DNA of 64,000 nucleotides from Ilyonectria destructans (GCA_020740775.1 JAHEWK010000016.1:1-64000); one strand, 5' to 3'. Shown: positions 10,641-21,453, counted from the stretch's first letter. Numbers and translations are program-made. The notes: a model not told the origin generated them from the letters alone.

Positions 10641-12453
10641 ATGGACGCACCCACTTATTTCCATAACACAGTCAGTGGTCAAAATACTATCGCCGCCCCG
10701 CAAGCATCCCATGGCGGATCGAATAACTTCCACTTCTATGGACCCGGCGCGCCAATCCCGGCAGCTGGCCGAAATCCACCCGATCGCAAGCCATTCTCGA
10801 CAGTGCCCTTTCCACTTGATCCCGACTTTGTTGACCGTTCCGATATCCTGAAATGGATGCATGGAAAATGTGCCAGACCTGCTTCTCGTATCGCGCTCGT
10901 CGGCCTTGGCGGCATAGGGTAAGTCTAGAGATAGCGCAACTATGTCGTCCCTCGACTCACGATTAAAGAAAATCGCAGCTTGCCATTCAATATGTGCATC
11001 AAGTCCGGCAGCGCTCGCCCAATATATGGGTCTTCTGGGTCTATGCTAGCACTCGAGGGCGATTTGAAGAGGCCTACCAGTCTATCGCGAAGAGACTCGA
11101 ACTGCCCCGGCGGAATGATCCTAATATTGATGTCTTTCGACTTGTAAGCGAATGGCTCTGCGCCGAGGAGAACGGGCGGTGGGAGATGATCCTTGATAAT
11201 GCCGACGATGCCGATATCTTCTTCTCGACTGCACAAACACGGCTTGCCTCATTCTTGCCGCAGAGCTGTAACGGATCCATCGTCGTTATATCGCGAAGTA
11301 TGGATGTAGCAGAAAGACTGGTGGATGGTCGGAGGAACGTCTTTGTGATGCCGGCAATGGAAAGTGATGAGGCATGCCAACTGCTGCGAGGAAAACTCGG
11401 AGTTAGCTATGACAATGGAGCTGCGGCTGACTTAGTACGTGCTCTTAACTATATGCCTCTTGCAATCACGCAGGCCGCCGCCTTTATTAATTGCCGAGCC
11501 CCGTGAATGTCAATACCCATATACCTAAATGAGTTTCGGAGGAGCGACAAGTAAAAGGCAAACCTCCTCAACAAAGATGCAGGTGACCTCCGTTGAGATA
11601 AGTCTGCTTCCAATTCAGTCGTCACTATATGGCAGATCACCTTCGACCAGATCCGTCGCGAGCGGCCATCGGCTGCCGACTTGCTCTCCATTATGAGCTT
11701 CTTTTATCCCCAGGGAATTCCCGAGTCTGTGCTTTAAGTATATGTATGTGGCCTTAAGGATGACCTGGACGATGACCTTGAGGTCCTCTGCGGATACTTA
11801 TTAGTGGCGGTAACAGCTGATGAAGAAATATTCGAGATGTATGCCTTAGTGCAATTTTGCTTGCAGGTGTGGCTACTATCATTTGGCGATATGCAATAGT
11901 GGGAGCGGGAGTTTCTGAAAGTGATGTCAGACCAGTATCCACTGGGAGTGTATGAAGCCTGGGCGGAATGCCAGAGATTGGATCCCCATATTGAAGCGAT
12001 TGTTAAAGAAGAGCCAGGTGATAGCGAAGATGTTTTAAGGTGGGCTAGGCTGCTTACTAATGCAGGATAGCATCGGCAGACGAGGGGGAGGTATAATGAG
12101 GCAGAGCAGATGAACCGACGAGCTCTGGATGCGAGGGAGAGAGAGAGAGAGAGAGTTGTATTTAACGCCAGGGGAGCGCGGGGCGCTCCTGCCTCCCTGG
12201 GGGCATGTGGCGTGCAGAAGACTATCTAACATCTGACAGCTAACAGCTAAGCTAACAGCAGCTATAGGATATCCTGCACATCTGGCCTAGTAGATAGGTA
12301 AGTTTCAATCCGCACCCGTAGGCTCCTTCATTCGAGCTCGTGTTCGGTCTGTAGCTGGCTTAAGGGGTCTTGAAGTCAAGGTCTTAGGTCGTTGAGAGAG
12401 TCTCTCAAGGGCTGCTAGAGCTGCTAGCAGGGAAAGAAAAGGGTTCTGCTGGC

Positions 12454-15400
12454 CTATCTCTTGAGAGAGGGCGGGCAGATTATCTCGAAGAACCGAGTGG
12501 TCTCCAGGAAGTCAGCAAAGTCTGTAGGGCTAGCTATTAGACGTAGCCAGTAGTCCCTTGGGGTCTTTGGTTTGGGCTTAAAGACCGGCCACAGCTGCTG
12601 CAGCTGCTTAGTCTTCCGACAGTAGATGAGATGCTCTGGGGCCCGAAGCCCTCCGCATGAGCAGCGTTGGTTGTCATTATGTTTGAACCGGCGATGATAC
12701 CAATCGAAGTCCCCGTGGCCTAACCTTGCGGCTAGCAGGTTGTGTAGGACTGGGCGAGGGAGGTCTAGTTCCTTTGGGCAGGCTAGGGAGGCTGTGAGAC
12801 CTAGGTCTCGATATCCTCTGCAGGTAGGGGCTGTTGCCACCCACCAGTCTGAGAATTGGGCTCTAGTCTTAGACCTTCGCAGGCCGCCGATTCCGGCTAT
12901 TGTAGGCGGCGCCCACTTATCTTCCGGAAGTGCGGCTCCTGCCTTTGCTAGCTGGTCGGCCTTTTCATTTCCTTCGATATCCTGATGCCCTGGGACCCAA
13001 TGGACCTAGACCCGGGCTGTGGCAGCTATCTGCTGGAAGTCTAGGAAGGCCTCTTGTGAGCTAGCTGGGGCATCCCCTAGCAGCCCTTGGATGACCGATG
13101 TGTTGTCAATGCAGGTGTGGATTTGAGTGTTCCGGTTGATCTGACAGGCTCGTCGGAGCCCGTGTCGGGCTCCTTCAACCTCTCCATCGAAGACTTCTGC
13201 AAGGCCAAGTCGGCCTTTTCCTTCGGCTACCTTCCTGCCTGCTCGGTAGATAACGTAGCCCCAGCCAACAGCTCCAGTGGGGCCCTTTGATCCGTCTGAA
13301 TAGACAATCAGATCGTTATCTGGGACTGTTTCCAGCCAGGCCCGGAAGGTCTTGGCTGTTTCCTCTTTGGACCCCTTATCGACTAGTGTTGCTGGAGGCG
13401 GCTGATGCCTCTTAGGCAGGATCTTCGGCCTTGGGGTTCTAGGGAGCAGTCTAGCTGCTCGCTGTATCCTTGTTCGTGCTGGCTGGAGCCCGCCGTAGCC
13501 CCTGCCTCGAGGAAACGGTCGTCTGGCTACTCTGTGTGTCAGAGGGTGGTCTTGATTAACAGTCCGAAGGCGTTGACCAAATCGTAGCTGAATCTTATCC
13601 AGGGCGATCTTCGCTGTAGGGATCCCGGCTTCCTTATAGAGGGTCAGGTTAGGGGCTATCCGCCAGACCGGAAGGATAGCTCGATTTGTCGTATTGATGA
13701 CGCTTTCAACCTCATCTAGCAGATGTTCCTGCCGGGTTGCGATGACCTGCTCTAGGTTCCGGCTTGCAGTCCGTCTTATCTTTGAGCTTCCCTCATACCA
13801 GACCTCTGCTCCGTACAGCAGGCTCGGCAGCACACAGGTCAGGGCTGCCTTTCTGAGGGATCCGGCTGGGGGACTCCGTTGGGTATTAGCTAGGCTTCGT
13901 AGATGGCTGGCCACTATTCTGGCCTTCTTTGCTCGTTTCTTTATATGCTCTTGGAATTGCAGCTTCTAATCGAACCAAACACCTAGCCAGCAGACTGAGC
14001 TTGTGCTAGGTTGGATAGAGAAGTTATATTCCGGCGCAGAGACCTCTGGGGCCTCATCTGACCTAGCCCTCGAGAAGAAGATTAGGTCTGCCTTTTCTGG
14101 GTCAAAAGTAACCTTATTCTCGGCTCCCCAATTGAGGATCTGACTGACGTCTCGACTCAGCAGCTCTGCATTCCTCTGGGGGGTCTTTTCGGTTCGTATA
14201 ATACAGATGTCATCTGCATAGCCGAAGCGGTGTATCTGGTCTTCCAGACAGATATCTGCTATATAGAGCAGGAAGAGAATTGGAGACAGAGGGGATCCTT
14301 GCGGCAGCCCACAGCGGATAGGGCCGGCTTCTGTTGTCGTATCGTCTAGCCGGATGCTAGCTAGCCGGCCTTCCATAAATGCCCCAACAAGCCGGACTAG
14401 CTGTTGCGGCCAGCCTTGTTGGATCATCCGTAGCATCAGCCTTCGTTGGAGGGTAGCATCAAAGGCGCCCTTTACATCAAGGGTAGCCATTGCAGCTGTG
14501 CCCCGATTCTCTAGGGCATGTTCGATCTCGTGTGTCACACAGGCTAGCAGGTCAGTGGCTGACCTGCCCGGCAGAGCCCCGATCTGCTGGGCGCTAAGAA
14601 CCTTGTGTAGGAGGGTTATCGTTGCTATCCTTCTTGCTGTTAGTCTCTCAAGCCCCTTGCCAAGGCAGGAAAGTAGGGAAATCGGTCTCCAGGCCCGGAC
14701 GTTCGTGTAGTCCTTCTTTCCCGGTTTCTTCATCATTACAACCTCAGCTGTGCGGAAGGCTTCCGGGAAGTATCCAATCTTTAGGCAGGCTTCAAATAGC
14801 TGTTGCACAAGGTCTCGGATAACATCCCAGCAGGCCTTCAGCAGCCGGACCGAGATACCGTCTGCGCCTGGAGACGTGCTTTTGACCTGGATAGTAGCTG
14901 CAGCTAGCTCTTCGTGTGAGATGTGGTGGTCCCACGGCAGCAGCCTCTGCGGCACGCTAGGGATTGCCAGGGGGTCTATTTCTAGATCTTCATTGCTGTC
15001 TCGTCTTTCGAGTAGGGCTTGCTTGAGTGTGTTAGCCTTCTCTGCTGAGTTTGTTATAACTCTTCCGCCTAAGGCTAGAGGCGGGGAGCTAATAGCTGGA
15101 CCGAGCTTGTGCCATTGGACAATCTCATAGAGTTCCTTGTCCGAGCTGATCCCGTCAACCCGGCTCTTCCAATAGCTGTCTTTTTCCTTTCGTACGACCT
15201 GAAGGAAGTCTCTGCGTTCCTCTAGCAGGATATCCCCTGGGTTGTCCCTCCGGGCTTTATGATAGGCCTTTCGGGCCCTATGGCTTACCTCTGACCACCA
15301 CGGGGCGCTGTGGTTGTTATTAGGTGGGTTCTGGATAGCCTCTGCGGCCTCTGTCAGGGCAGCTAGTAATGCAGCTGTAGCTGTATCAAGGTCTGACTTA

Positions 15401-16209
15401 GCCGGAGTCTTCGGCAGCTGGGGCTGGCTGCAGAGGCCTAATCTGACGAGGTTGATAAAGGTTTCTAGCTTGCTGTCCGGGATAGCTGGTCTTCGCTGTT
15501 CGATACAGATACCTTGGGGCTGTGGAAGGGTTATTAGGATGCCCTCGTGATCCCTCCCTGGGTGCAGCCGGCCTGTTACTCTAGCTGTTGCATGCGGAAT
15601 GTTTGAGAAGGCTAGATCGATCGTATGACCGCCATCTTGCGTTGGAACGCCTGCCTTGCCGATATAATTGAGCTGTTGGTCTGAGGCCCAAGCCGCTATC
15701 TCTAGACTATCGTTCCTCGTCTGTTCAGCCGCTGGATCCCAAGATCTGTGCCAGCTATTGAAATCCCCCGCGATAAGACATCGCGGCGGTATTGAGAGGT
15801 CTAGCAGAAGCCTTGTTACTTGGTTCAACGGGCTGTGTGGTTGTTTATAGATATTGATAATTTCGTAGCCGCTGACCTCTAGCCATAGAAGGTCTCGGCA
15901 GCTATCCCAGGGTCTCATCTGTTCTGTCTTCAGGCGGCTAGCCTTTCTGACGTACGATATGACCCTCGGTTGTGTCTCTTGATCCGTCCAATCGTCGATC
16001 GGAAGATAGGCCTTATAGCCTGGGTGGGAGGTAAAGAACTTCCTCCCGCCTCTCTCTGCCCAAGGCTCCTGGACTAGGATAACGTCGATCCGGTCTTCCC
16101 AGCAGAGCTGAAGGAAGGCCGAGTGTGCTGCAGCTGTCTTTCCGACATTACCCTGAGCTATCCGTAGAGGGGCCTTTTGGGCAGAGCGATTTCTTCTATA
16201 CCTCTTCAT
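12454..16209 (-). pseudogene. LINE ORF2: APE endonuclease, reverse transcriptase, RNase H
   Basis: One frame of 1252 codons from MKRYRRNRSAQKAPLRIAQG, broken by TAG at 13966-13968 (after WLGVWFD) and TAG at 13006-13008 (after IAATARV); both fit Gln codons. The endonuclease shows RIAQGNVGK, LVQEPW, LIAGDFNSWH and GRDHEGILI. The reverse transcriptase shows STSPGADGISVRLLKACW, WRPISLLSCLGKGLER, LDVKGAFDA, GLPQGSPLSPILFLLY and the active-site YADD. The RNase H shows LIVYSDGSKGPTGAVGWGYV, FDGEVEGARHG, CIDNTSVIQGL and VPGHQDIEGNEKAD. A CxC...H...C zinc motif (CSCGGLRAPEHLIYC) lies near the C-terminus. All catalytic motifs remain, so it decayed only recently. Confidence 0.92.
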
Positions 16210-17824
16210 TAATAAGGGTAGAAAAGGCGTTCGTGATATTGTAATTCTTCCGCGGGAGGTCCCGGCCCCGGCGTTGGCTGCTAGCTGGATGTGTGTTGCT
16301 AGCCTGCTGGCCTAGCTGCTGATCTAGCTGCTGACCTGGCTGCTGGTCTGGCTGCTGGTCTGGCTGCTGTGTGTTGACCTCTATCTCCATTTCGCCTTCC
16401 GACGATGTAGAGGTTAGGGAGCTGCTAGTTGAGGCCCTCCGGCTGTTGTTAGAAAGGTCGGGCATTGCGAAGGTGCTCTGGCTGTCTGTCTGTTGGGCCC
16501 GAATATAGCCTTTCTGACCGATCTTCCGGATAGCCCTGAGTTCCTTACTTGTCAGAGAGATTGTGTCGCCATTCTTCCGGATCGGCTTAGCAGGGCAGTT
16601 ATCGTGGCTAGCCGGGAAGGGTCCGTAGCAGTTAGAGCATCTTGGAGAGAGGCTGCAGGGCTGCTGGTGCCCCTCTTCCAGAGTGTTGCTGCAGGTCTCG
16701 CAGCGCTGTTACCGATGACAGTAGCGGTTGGTATGAAAGCCCTGACATCCTGGGTTGTGTCGTTGGATTGGGGCTTTCTTCTCAATTCGTCTCGCTAAAG
16801 CACTGATGCCGAATAGCCTGAATGGCTCGACCGGCTGGAGGAAGGAGGCTATCCAGGTCTTCCTTTCGGTATCGGTATTCTGGGCTGTGTGCCTTGACGG
16901 CTGTAGTCGAACGGGTCGTTGGCCTGTCTGTGCGATGACCTCATCTTCGATCGTCGCTTCCGTATTGATAAAGTCTCCCAAGATGTTAGGTAGCCTAGTC
17001 GGGCAGCTAGGGATAGCGTAATTGAACCACTTGACTGGCAGCTCGACCTTTGAGGCTCTAAGACAGAGCTGCAGTTGCTCTTAGCTAGCGATAAGCTTAT
17101 CGCGGATTGCTGCGTTGATCGGGCGGATAGAGAAGCCTGTTGCTGTATTATGGATGTCCGGTATCTCGGCTAGCGATAGGTCCAGGGCCCTACAAGTGGC
17201 CTCGCGCAGGGCAAAGTTCTTCAGGCTTCGGGCCCATTCGTGATGCTCCTGAGGGACCCTTACGAGGACCTGTAGGGGCTCTGCCTTTAGCTGTGGGCTT
17301 GCTTTTGCTGCTGCGGGCTTATTGCGGCTCTGTGATCTTGGCTGGCCCGGCTCGCTAGAGCTGCTAGCGATAGCTGCCCAGGTCTTCGGGCTGTCTGTAG
17401 TCTCAGCTGCCTGGCCTCCGTAGATACAGCTTGTCAGGTAGGTCGGGATGTCCTGGAATAGCTTCCGTAAGGCCTGTTGCTCGTTCCGGTCGGCGTTATC
17501 GACGATAGTATCAATTGCCTGTGCTAGCTGCTTGATCCCTTTGACGAAGGTGCCGAGTTCGGAGATGAGGGGGTCTAGGGGCCCCTGTTCTAGGGGCCCC
17601 TTTTCCCTCTGCTGGGACCTACCCGGGGCAGCTAGAGCCGGCTGCTTGGGGTATTCGGGCTGCGCTGTGCGTCTTCTCTTCGTGGGCGAGGAAGGCAATA
17701 GCTCCTCGCGATAGGTCTGCGGGCTGCTGTCCAGAATCATCTGGTATGCTAGATTGTTCCTGTGTGGGGTGCCCGGCAGAGCGGCCGTTGCAGCAGCCGG
17801 CGCGGGGACCGGCGCGGCAGCCAT
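16196..17824 (-). pseudogene. LINE ORF1 (gag-like) with zinc-knuckle region
   Basis: One frame of 543 codons from MAAAPVPAPAAATAALPGTP, with TAA at 17081-17083 (after DKLIAS) and TAA at 16709-16711 (after NRYCHR). The N-terminal half is Pro/Gln-rich and likely disordered. The C-terminal half has clustered Cys and His (CQGFHTNRYC, CETCSNTLEEGH, CSNCYGPFPASHDNC) typical of CCHC-type nucleic-acid binding in Tad ORF1. A Gln-Pro repeat (QQPDQQPGQQLDQQ) follows. The final residues NEEV and TAG overlap the ORF2 start codon by 14 bases. The ORF1 product would coat element RNA. Confidence 0.85.
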
Positions 17825-18275
17825 TGCGGGCCCGAGCTGTTGGGAGGGCGGCCGGATCTCTCGGAAGCCTCTGTTAAGGAAATTGCAGTAAATTACGTGA
17901 GGGCACTAACACTAGATGCCAAGAAAAAATAAATCAAGGGGAAGGTGATGCGAGGGAGAGGGTGCTTGACAGAGAGCATTCAGACACACTCACGAGCGTC
18001 AGCAATCTTGCGGGGGTGCTGCAAGACCAGGGAAAGTACGAGGAGGCAGAGCAGATGAACCGACGAGCTCTGGATGCTCAGGAGAAGGTGCTCGGCAGAG
18101 ACCATCCAGACACACTCACGAGCGTCAGCAATCTTACGTCGGTGCTGCAAGACCAGGGAAAGTACGAGGAGGCGGAGCAGATGAACCGACGAGCTCTGGA
18201 TGCTCAGGAGAAGGTGCTCGGCAGAGAGCATCCAGACACGCTCATAAGCATCAGCAATCTTGCGTCGGTGCTGCG

Positions 18276-18957
18276 CAAAATACGTCCCGTACTGATGCTC
18301 GACCCTCTGGAAGTGCGACTTGCCGAGGAGGAGCGGAGCGTACAAGTTGAGCCGCGTCAGGCGGATCTCGCCGTAGGCGTAGCGCAGGGAGACGTCTCGG
18401 TCTGCGATGTCTGCCAGGCTCGACGTGAAGTCGCAGAACTGCTCCCAAGTGATGTCTGGCGGGACGAGGCACAGGCTGGGGTCCTGGGCAATGCGCAAGT
18501 CGGACTCGTGCTGCACGAGATGGTAGTACGTCCGCAGGTAGCCGAGCGCCGCTTGTCGAATGTGTTCAAGTCCTCCGCTGCCGGTCTCTGTGCAGAGATA
18601 GTCCCTCCAGAATGCGTACGACGTGATGTACCGCGGGAGCGGCTTGATGAAGATGCGATCGTGGATCCACGCCAGGTGGAGCTTCGGGTCCTCCGTTACG
18701 ACGATGGTGCGCCGTTTCACTAACTGCCGGTGGAGAGGCGATATGTTTCCGCTGTCCTGTTTTGACATCCACCAGAGCCTATTAGCGACCCGGTCCAGAT
18801 CGTCCGAGCAGAATTCTCTGGCCAGCAAGTCCCATACCTTGCTTCGGTCCTGCAGAGGCACGCGGGGGTGTCCCGGCACGTGCTGGGCCGGCTCGTCTAG
18901 CTCCCGCGTTAGCTAATGCTCTGAAGCGAAGGGCGGTGTCAGGGCCATTGACATCAT
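18276..18957 (-). pseudogene. DUF6601-like membrane protein, C-terminus deleted
   Basis: The minus strand starts MMSMALTPPFASEH, has one TAG at about 18915, and continues LTRELDEPAQHVPGHPRVPL ... WDLLAREFCSDDLDRVANRLWWMSKQ ... SPLHRQLVKRRTIVVTEDP, LHLAWIHDRIFIKPLPRYI, YHLVQHESDLRIAQDPSL, VSLRYAYGEIRLTRLNLYAP and VEHQYGTYFA. This is the soluble part of a widespread fungal family (I recall it as DUF6601) that normally ends in transmembrane helices. Those are missing: the sequence breaks at about 18275 into the tail of the plus-strand TPR array. The family's function is unknown. Confidence 0.7.
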
Positions 18958-19189
18958 CGTGAAAGTAAGGAAGCAAAACTCAGTGTCGCCAGAATCACTA
19001 CCTCGTCAGGTGAGGCTGTGACCAGGCAGAACTATCTTTCATGTCACATGACCAGCTGCAGGCGAGATGCAGGTGATGACCCCTCACGACATAGCCCATC
19101 TCGCCTCTTTGCTGCCCAATCGAGCCCGAGCAACACTCGATCGCACCGTCGACTTCCCGCATGGGAATCCACCCAATACCTAGAACGAG

Positions 19190-19618
19190 ATGGCCACTGT
19201 GTCTAAATTGTTGGTGGTGGTCTTTGCGACCGCCAGCGTGGTACTGGTGACGGCGATTCTCATCGGGAGGCACCATGGACAGCCGTTGAAGCCACCGAAG
19301 CCCGAGAACACGGCACCACGCATCGATGACATCCCAGCCGATCACACCGATAACTTGGACCACAACCCGAAGTCTATTGTCAAGCAGGACCCGGTCCTGC
19401 GGAGAGACGCCGCTCTGGCGCCGAAGCACAAAAGGAGCCTGACCCTGCGCATGGATGACATCCCTGCCGATCAGACCGATAACCTGGACCGCAACCTGAA
19501 GTCTATTCTCGAGGAGGTTCCGGGCCTGCGGGGAGACGCCGATACCATGGTCCGTCGTTCTTTGGTGCCACATGGCAACGACTCCCTTTGTGCTACTATC
19601 TCGATCATCACGCTATGA
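19190..19618 (+). CDS. Small secreted or membrane-anchored repeat protein
   Basis: Intact 142-residue ORF. The N-terminus MATVSKLLVVVFATASVVLVTAIL is a signal peptide or signal anchor. The rest holds two imperfect repeats of about 40 residues, each containing DDIPAD-x-TDNLD-x-N-x-KSI, a Pro-x-LR segment and DA. Dibasic pairs end the units (LRR, KHKR before SL; VRR before SL), which is the spacing expected for Kex2 processing of a repeat precursor. There are two Cys at most. No family is recognised; it could be a small effector-like secreted protein or a processed-peptide precursor. There is no intron and no premature stop. Confidence 0.5.
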   Translation: MATVSKLLVVVFATASVVLVTAILIGRHHGQPLKPPKPENTAPRIDDIPADHTDNLDHNPKSIVKQDPVLRRDAALAPKHKRSLTLRMDDIPADQTDNLDRNLKSILEEVPGLRGDADTMVRRSLVPHGNDSLCATISIITL

Positions 19619-20073
19619 GACCCTACTCGGGACCAAAGGCAGTTTCATGGTTAAGTCCAACCTGGATATTACCAGCGCAGGCAAAGCTCTTGCTAAGACT
19701 TTATTTGAGGCGACCCAAGCGGTTCCCAAGGATTCACTATTCCACGACGATGTTTTCGAATCCACCTGCCAAAAGATCCATAATAGGAATGAGGGTCCGG
19801 TCGGTCGCATTCTCGCCTGATGGGAAACTCACCGACATCGGCTCTATAAACTTTGATGCTCAAGAAACACGACAGCGTGGGTACGATCTGAGCCCCGACC
19901 TCTCCTGGATTACATGGAATGGTCACAAGGCGGTATGGTTGCCGTCCGAATACCGACCTTCAGTCGCAGTCTGGCCTTTCGTACCGCCGTCGACGGTTGC
20001 CATCGGCTGCAGCTCAGGAAGAGCCATTGTCATCGGCTTCTCGGGACCGCCGTCCGGCCTTCCATCATCCTAA
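19600..20073 (+). pseudogene. Chimeric relic: DUF7924-like fragment joined to a WD40 tail
   Basis: The first part (about 19610-19793, frame of 19572) reads YETLLGTKGSFMVKSNLDIT ... ALAKTLFEATQAVPKDSLF ... CQKIHNRNEG, which resembles a common fungal domain I recall as DUF7924. At RNEG it breaks off and a different frame reads VRSVAFSPDGK ... GYDLSPDLSWITWNG, AVWLPSEYRP and VAIGCSSGRAIVIGFSG. That is the C-terminal end of a NACHT-WD40 protein; the intact gene at 47-49.9 kb ends GYGISADRVWITYQGQNLLW ... VALGCRSGRVLLFRFSG. Two gene ends are fused at about 19793. Confidence 0.65.
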
Positions 20074-20361
20074 ACCTTACCTTCGCGAGGTCGTTTGTTT
20101 CTTCTTGTCGTTTTTTCCTTACCTTTGTTAGGTGAAGGGCATAAGGAGTCCGCGAAAATTTATTTATCGCCTCCAGAGGCGGAGAATAGTCCAAAGACAC
20201 ACATGAGGCATCGAACGAGCAGATACACGGGTACGAGATTCTATTTTATCCCTTGACCAGCTTCCCTTCATCACTCTATCGAACATGATACTCGTCAAAA
20301 TCATCAGACCGCATCCACATTCGCATCTACATTCATGTCACATCCCCTCCATCTAACCTTC

Positions 20362-20520
20362 TCAGTTCTTTCCACCCGTCGGCACCTTGAAGAGCACCGC
20401 CCGTCCCTTGGGTCCATGGCCCAGCGCCTTGTCGACGCGGAACTTGAGCTAGAGGAAGTCGCCCTCCTTAAGCTCGACAATGTTGGCGTCGCACAGGGCC
20501 TCAGTCATGGTGGCGGTCAT
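20362..20520 (-). pseudogene. Short unassigned coding-like fragment
   Basis: The minus strand reads MTATMTEALCDANIVELKEG, DFL, a TAG, then LKFRVDKALGHGPKGRAVLF and KVPTGGKN before a TGA. The composition looks coding and the single TAG fits a Gln transition. No family is recognised. Confidence 0.3.
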
Positions 20521-20767
20521 GGGCGTGCGGTGGTGAGGCTGTGGCAGAGCATTCGTCTAGAGCTTAAGTAGGACTGAGCTCGGTTCTGAGCCCCATCACA
20601 AGGCCGATTTTACCACGGATTTCTACGAATGCTATCCACTTACACTGAACGGCATCGATGCCGTCATCTTCTCGGGTTTCCGAGCCTTCCGACTCACTGT
20701 GCATATAAAACCTGCGATCGGCCAGTTGAGATGTCAGATGTCAAGACACGGCATCAAATTCTCTCCG

Positions 20768-20962
20768 CTAAAGTCGCGGCAGATCCGTCTTCACACATTC
20801 GTCGAGAGCGTCAATGATTAAAAAGGTGCTCTTTAAGTTCGGATCTTGCAGAATATTGGTCAAAATCTCTCATAATGACACCCAGGCATTCACGTCCTCG
20901 AAGAGGCCTTTGCCGGCCTGGTCGTACTTTTTCCGCGCGTGTGGTATAAGCGATGGTTGCTG
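20768..20962 (-). pseudogene. NACHT-domain relic of an NLR
   Basis: The minus strand reads QQPSLIPHARKKYDQAGKGL, FEDVNAWVSL, a TGA, then EILTNILQDPNLKSTFLIID and ALDECVKTDLPRL before TAG. It is nearly the same as the NACHT of the 47 kb gene (KKYDHAGKGLFEDVNAWVAL ... NTFLIIDALDECV). No flanking parts of the gene survive here. Confidence 0.8.
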
Positions 20963-21453
20963 GTGTGTCTAGTCTCAGAGCGCAAACTGCACGTGCTTCA
21001 CGGGTAAATAGCGGTTTATTCCCCGGTCTTAAGACAGATTTTAAGTCCAAAGAAGCTTAAGGAACGAGATCGAAGCTGACACTTACAGATATATGATGAT
21101 TCTCGCACTCGTCGAGGGCATCACGTGAGGCAGAACGCAAGGCGGCGCAGAGCGGGGGAGGGAGGGGTAAACGTATGCCGAGTGCGATGACTCACTCAAA
21201 GTTTAGGCTGCAGGGGGAGCTGCAAATGCTAGTAGCCAGTTCTCAAAGAACAAATAACCTTGTGTTGGATCCGTTACGGTCAATTCAACCTGATGAATAG
21301 GGATCAATACAGTGATGATGATGTTGATGATTGCTTGTCCTCGTCATCCGGATCGGCCGGAAGAGGGGTTAGCATACCCCCCCCTTCTGACTAAGGTCCG
21401 GATATCAATCTATCAGAGGTTTCGTTATACAGGGTCGTATTCCAACAGTATCT
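20963..21453. other. No gene seen
   Basis: AT-rich toward the right, where the hAT element begins. Nothing else is supported. Confidence 0.5.

Larger units (their letters stand above)
12142..17946 (-). mobile_element. Tad-like non-LTR retrotransposon (LINE), near full length
   Basis: A 5.8 kb element lies in reverse orientation, flanked by a 14-base target duplication GATGCGAGGGAGAG at 12128-12141 and 17947-17960. It has two ORFs: ORF1 with a gag-like Cys-rich region and ORF2 with endonuclease, reverse transcriptase and RNase H. The stop of ORF1 overlaps the start of ORF2. Its 3' end, read on the minus strand, finishes in a TC dinucleotide tail that continues the CTCTCC of the target. The 5' leader lies at 17825-17946. 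Both ORFs carry two transitional stops. The RNase H domain and CCHC-type ORF1 fit the Tad1 clade. Confidence 0.9.
10641..18275 (+). pseudogene. NB-ARC-TPR NLR receptor split by a LINE insertion
   Basis: Starts MDAPTYFHNTVSGQ at 10641; the Gly/Asn-rich motif GGSNNFHFYGPG lies in the first 40 residues. Exon 1 ends inside the P-loop (VGLGGIG); a 50-base intron (10919-10968) follows, then KSQLAIQYVHQV. Later motifs are WEMILDNADDADIFF, GSIVVISRSMD and LNYMPLAITQAAAFI. Stops interrupt the frame after FINCRAP (TGA 11504-11506) and then after RRSDK (TAA), DLR (TGA), ESVL (TAA), GDMQ (TAG) and LTNAG (TAG). The reading enters the TPR array (YNEAEQMNRRALDARE), is cut at 12141 by the LINE and resumes at 17947 with three more TPRs (for example HPDTLTSVSNLTSVLQDQG). 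At about 18275 the array stops against a gene on the other strand, so the C-terminus is lost. It is a paralogue of the 6.4-8.6 kb gene. Confidence 0.88.
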
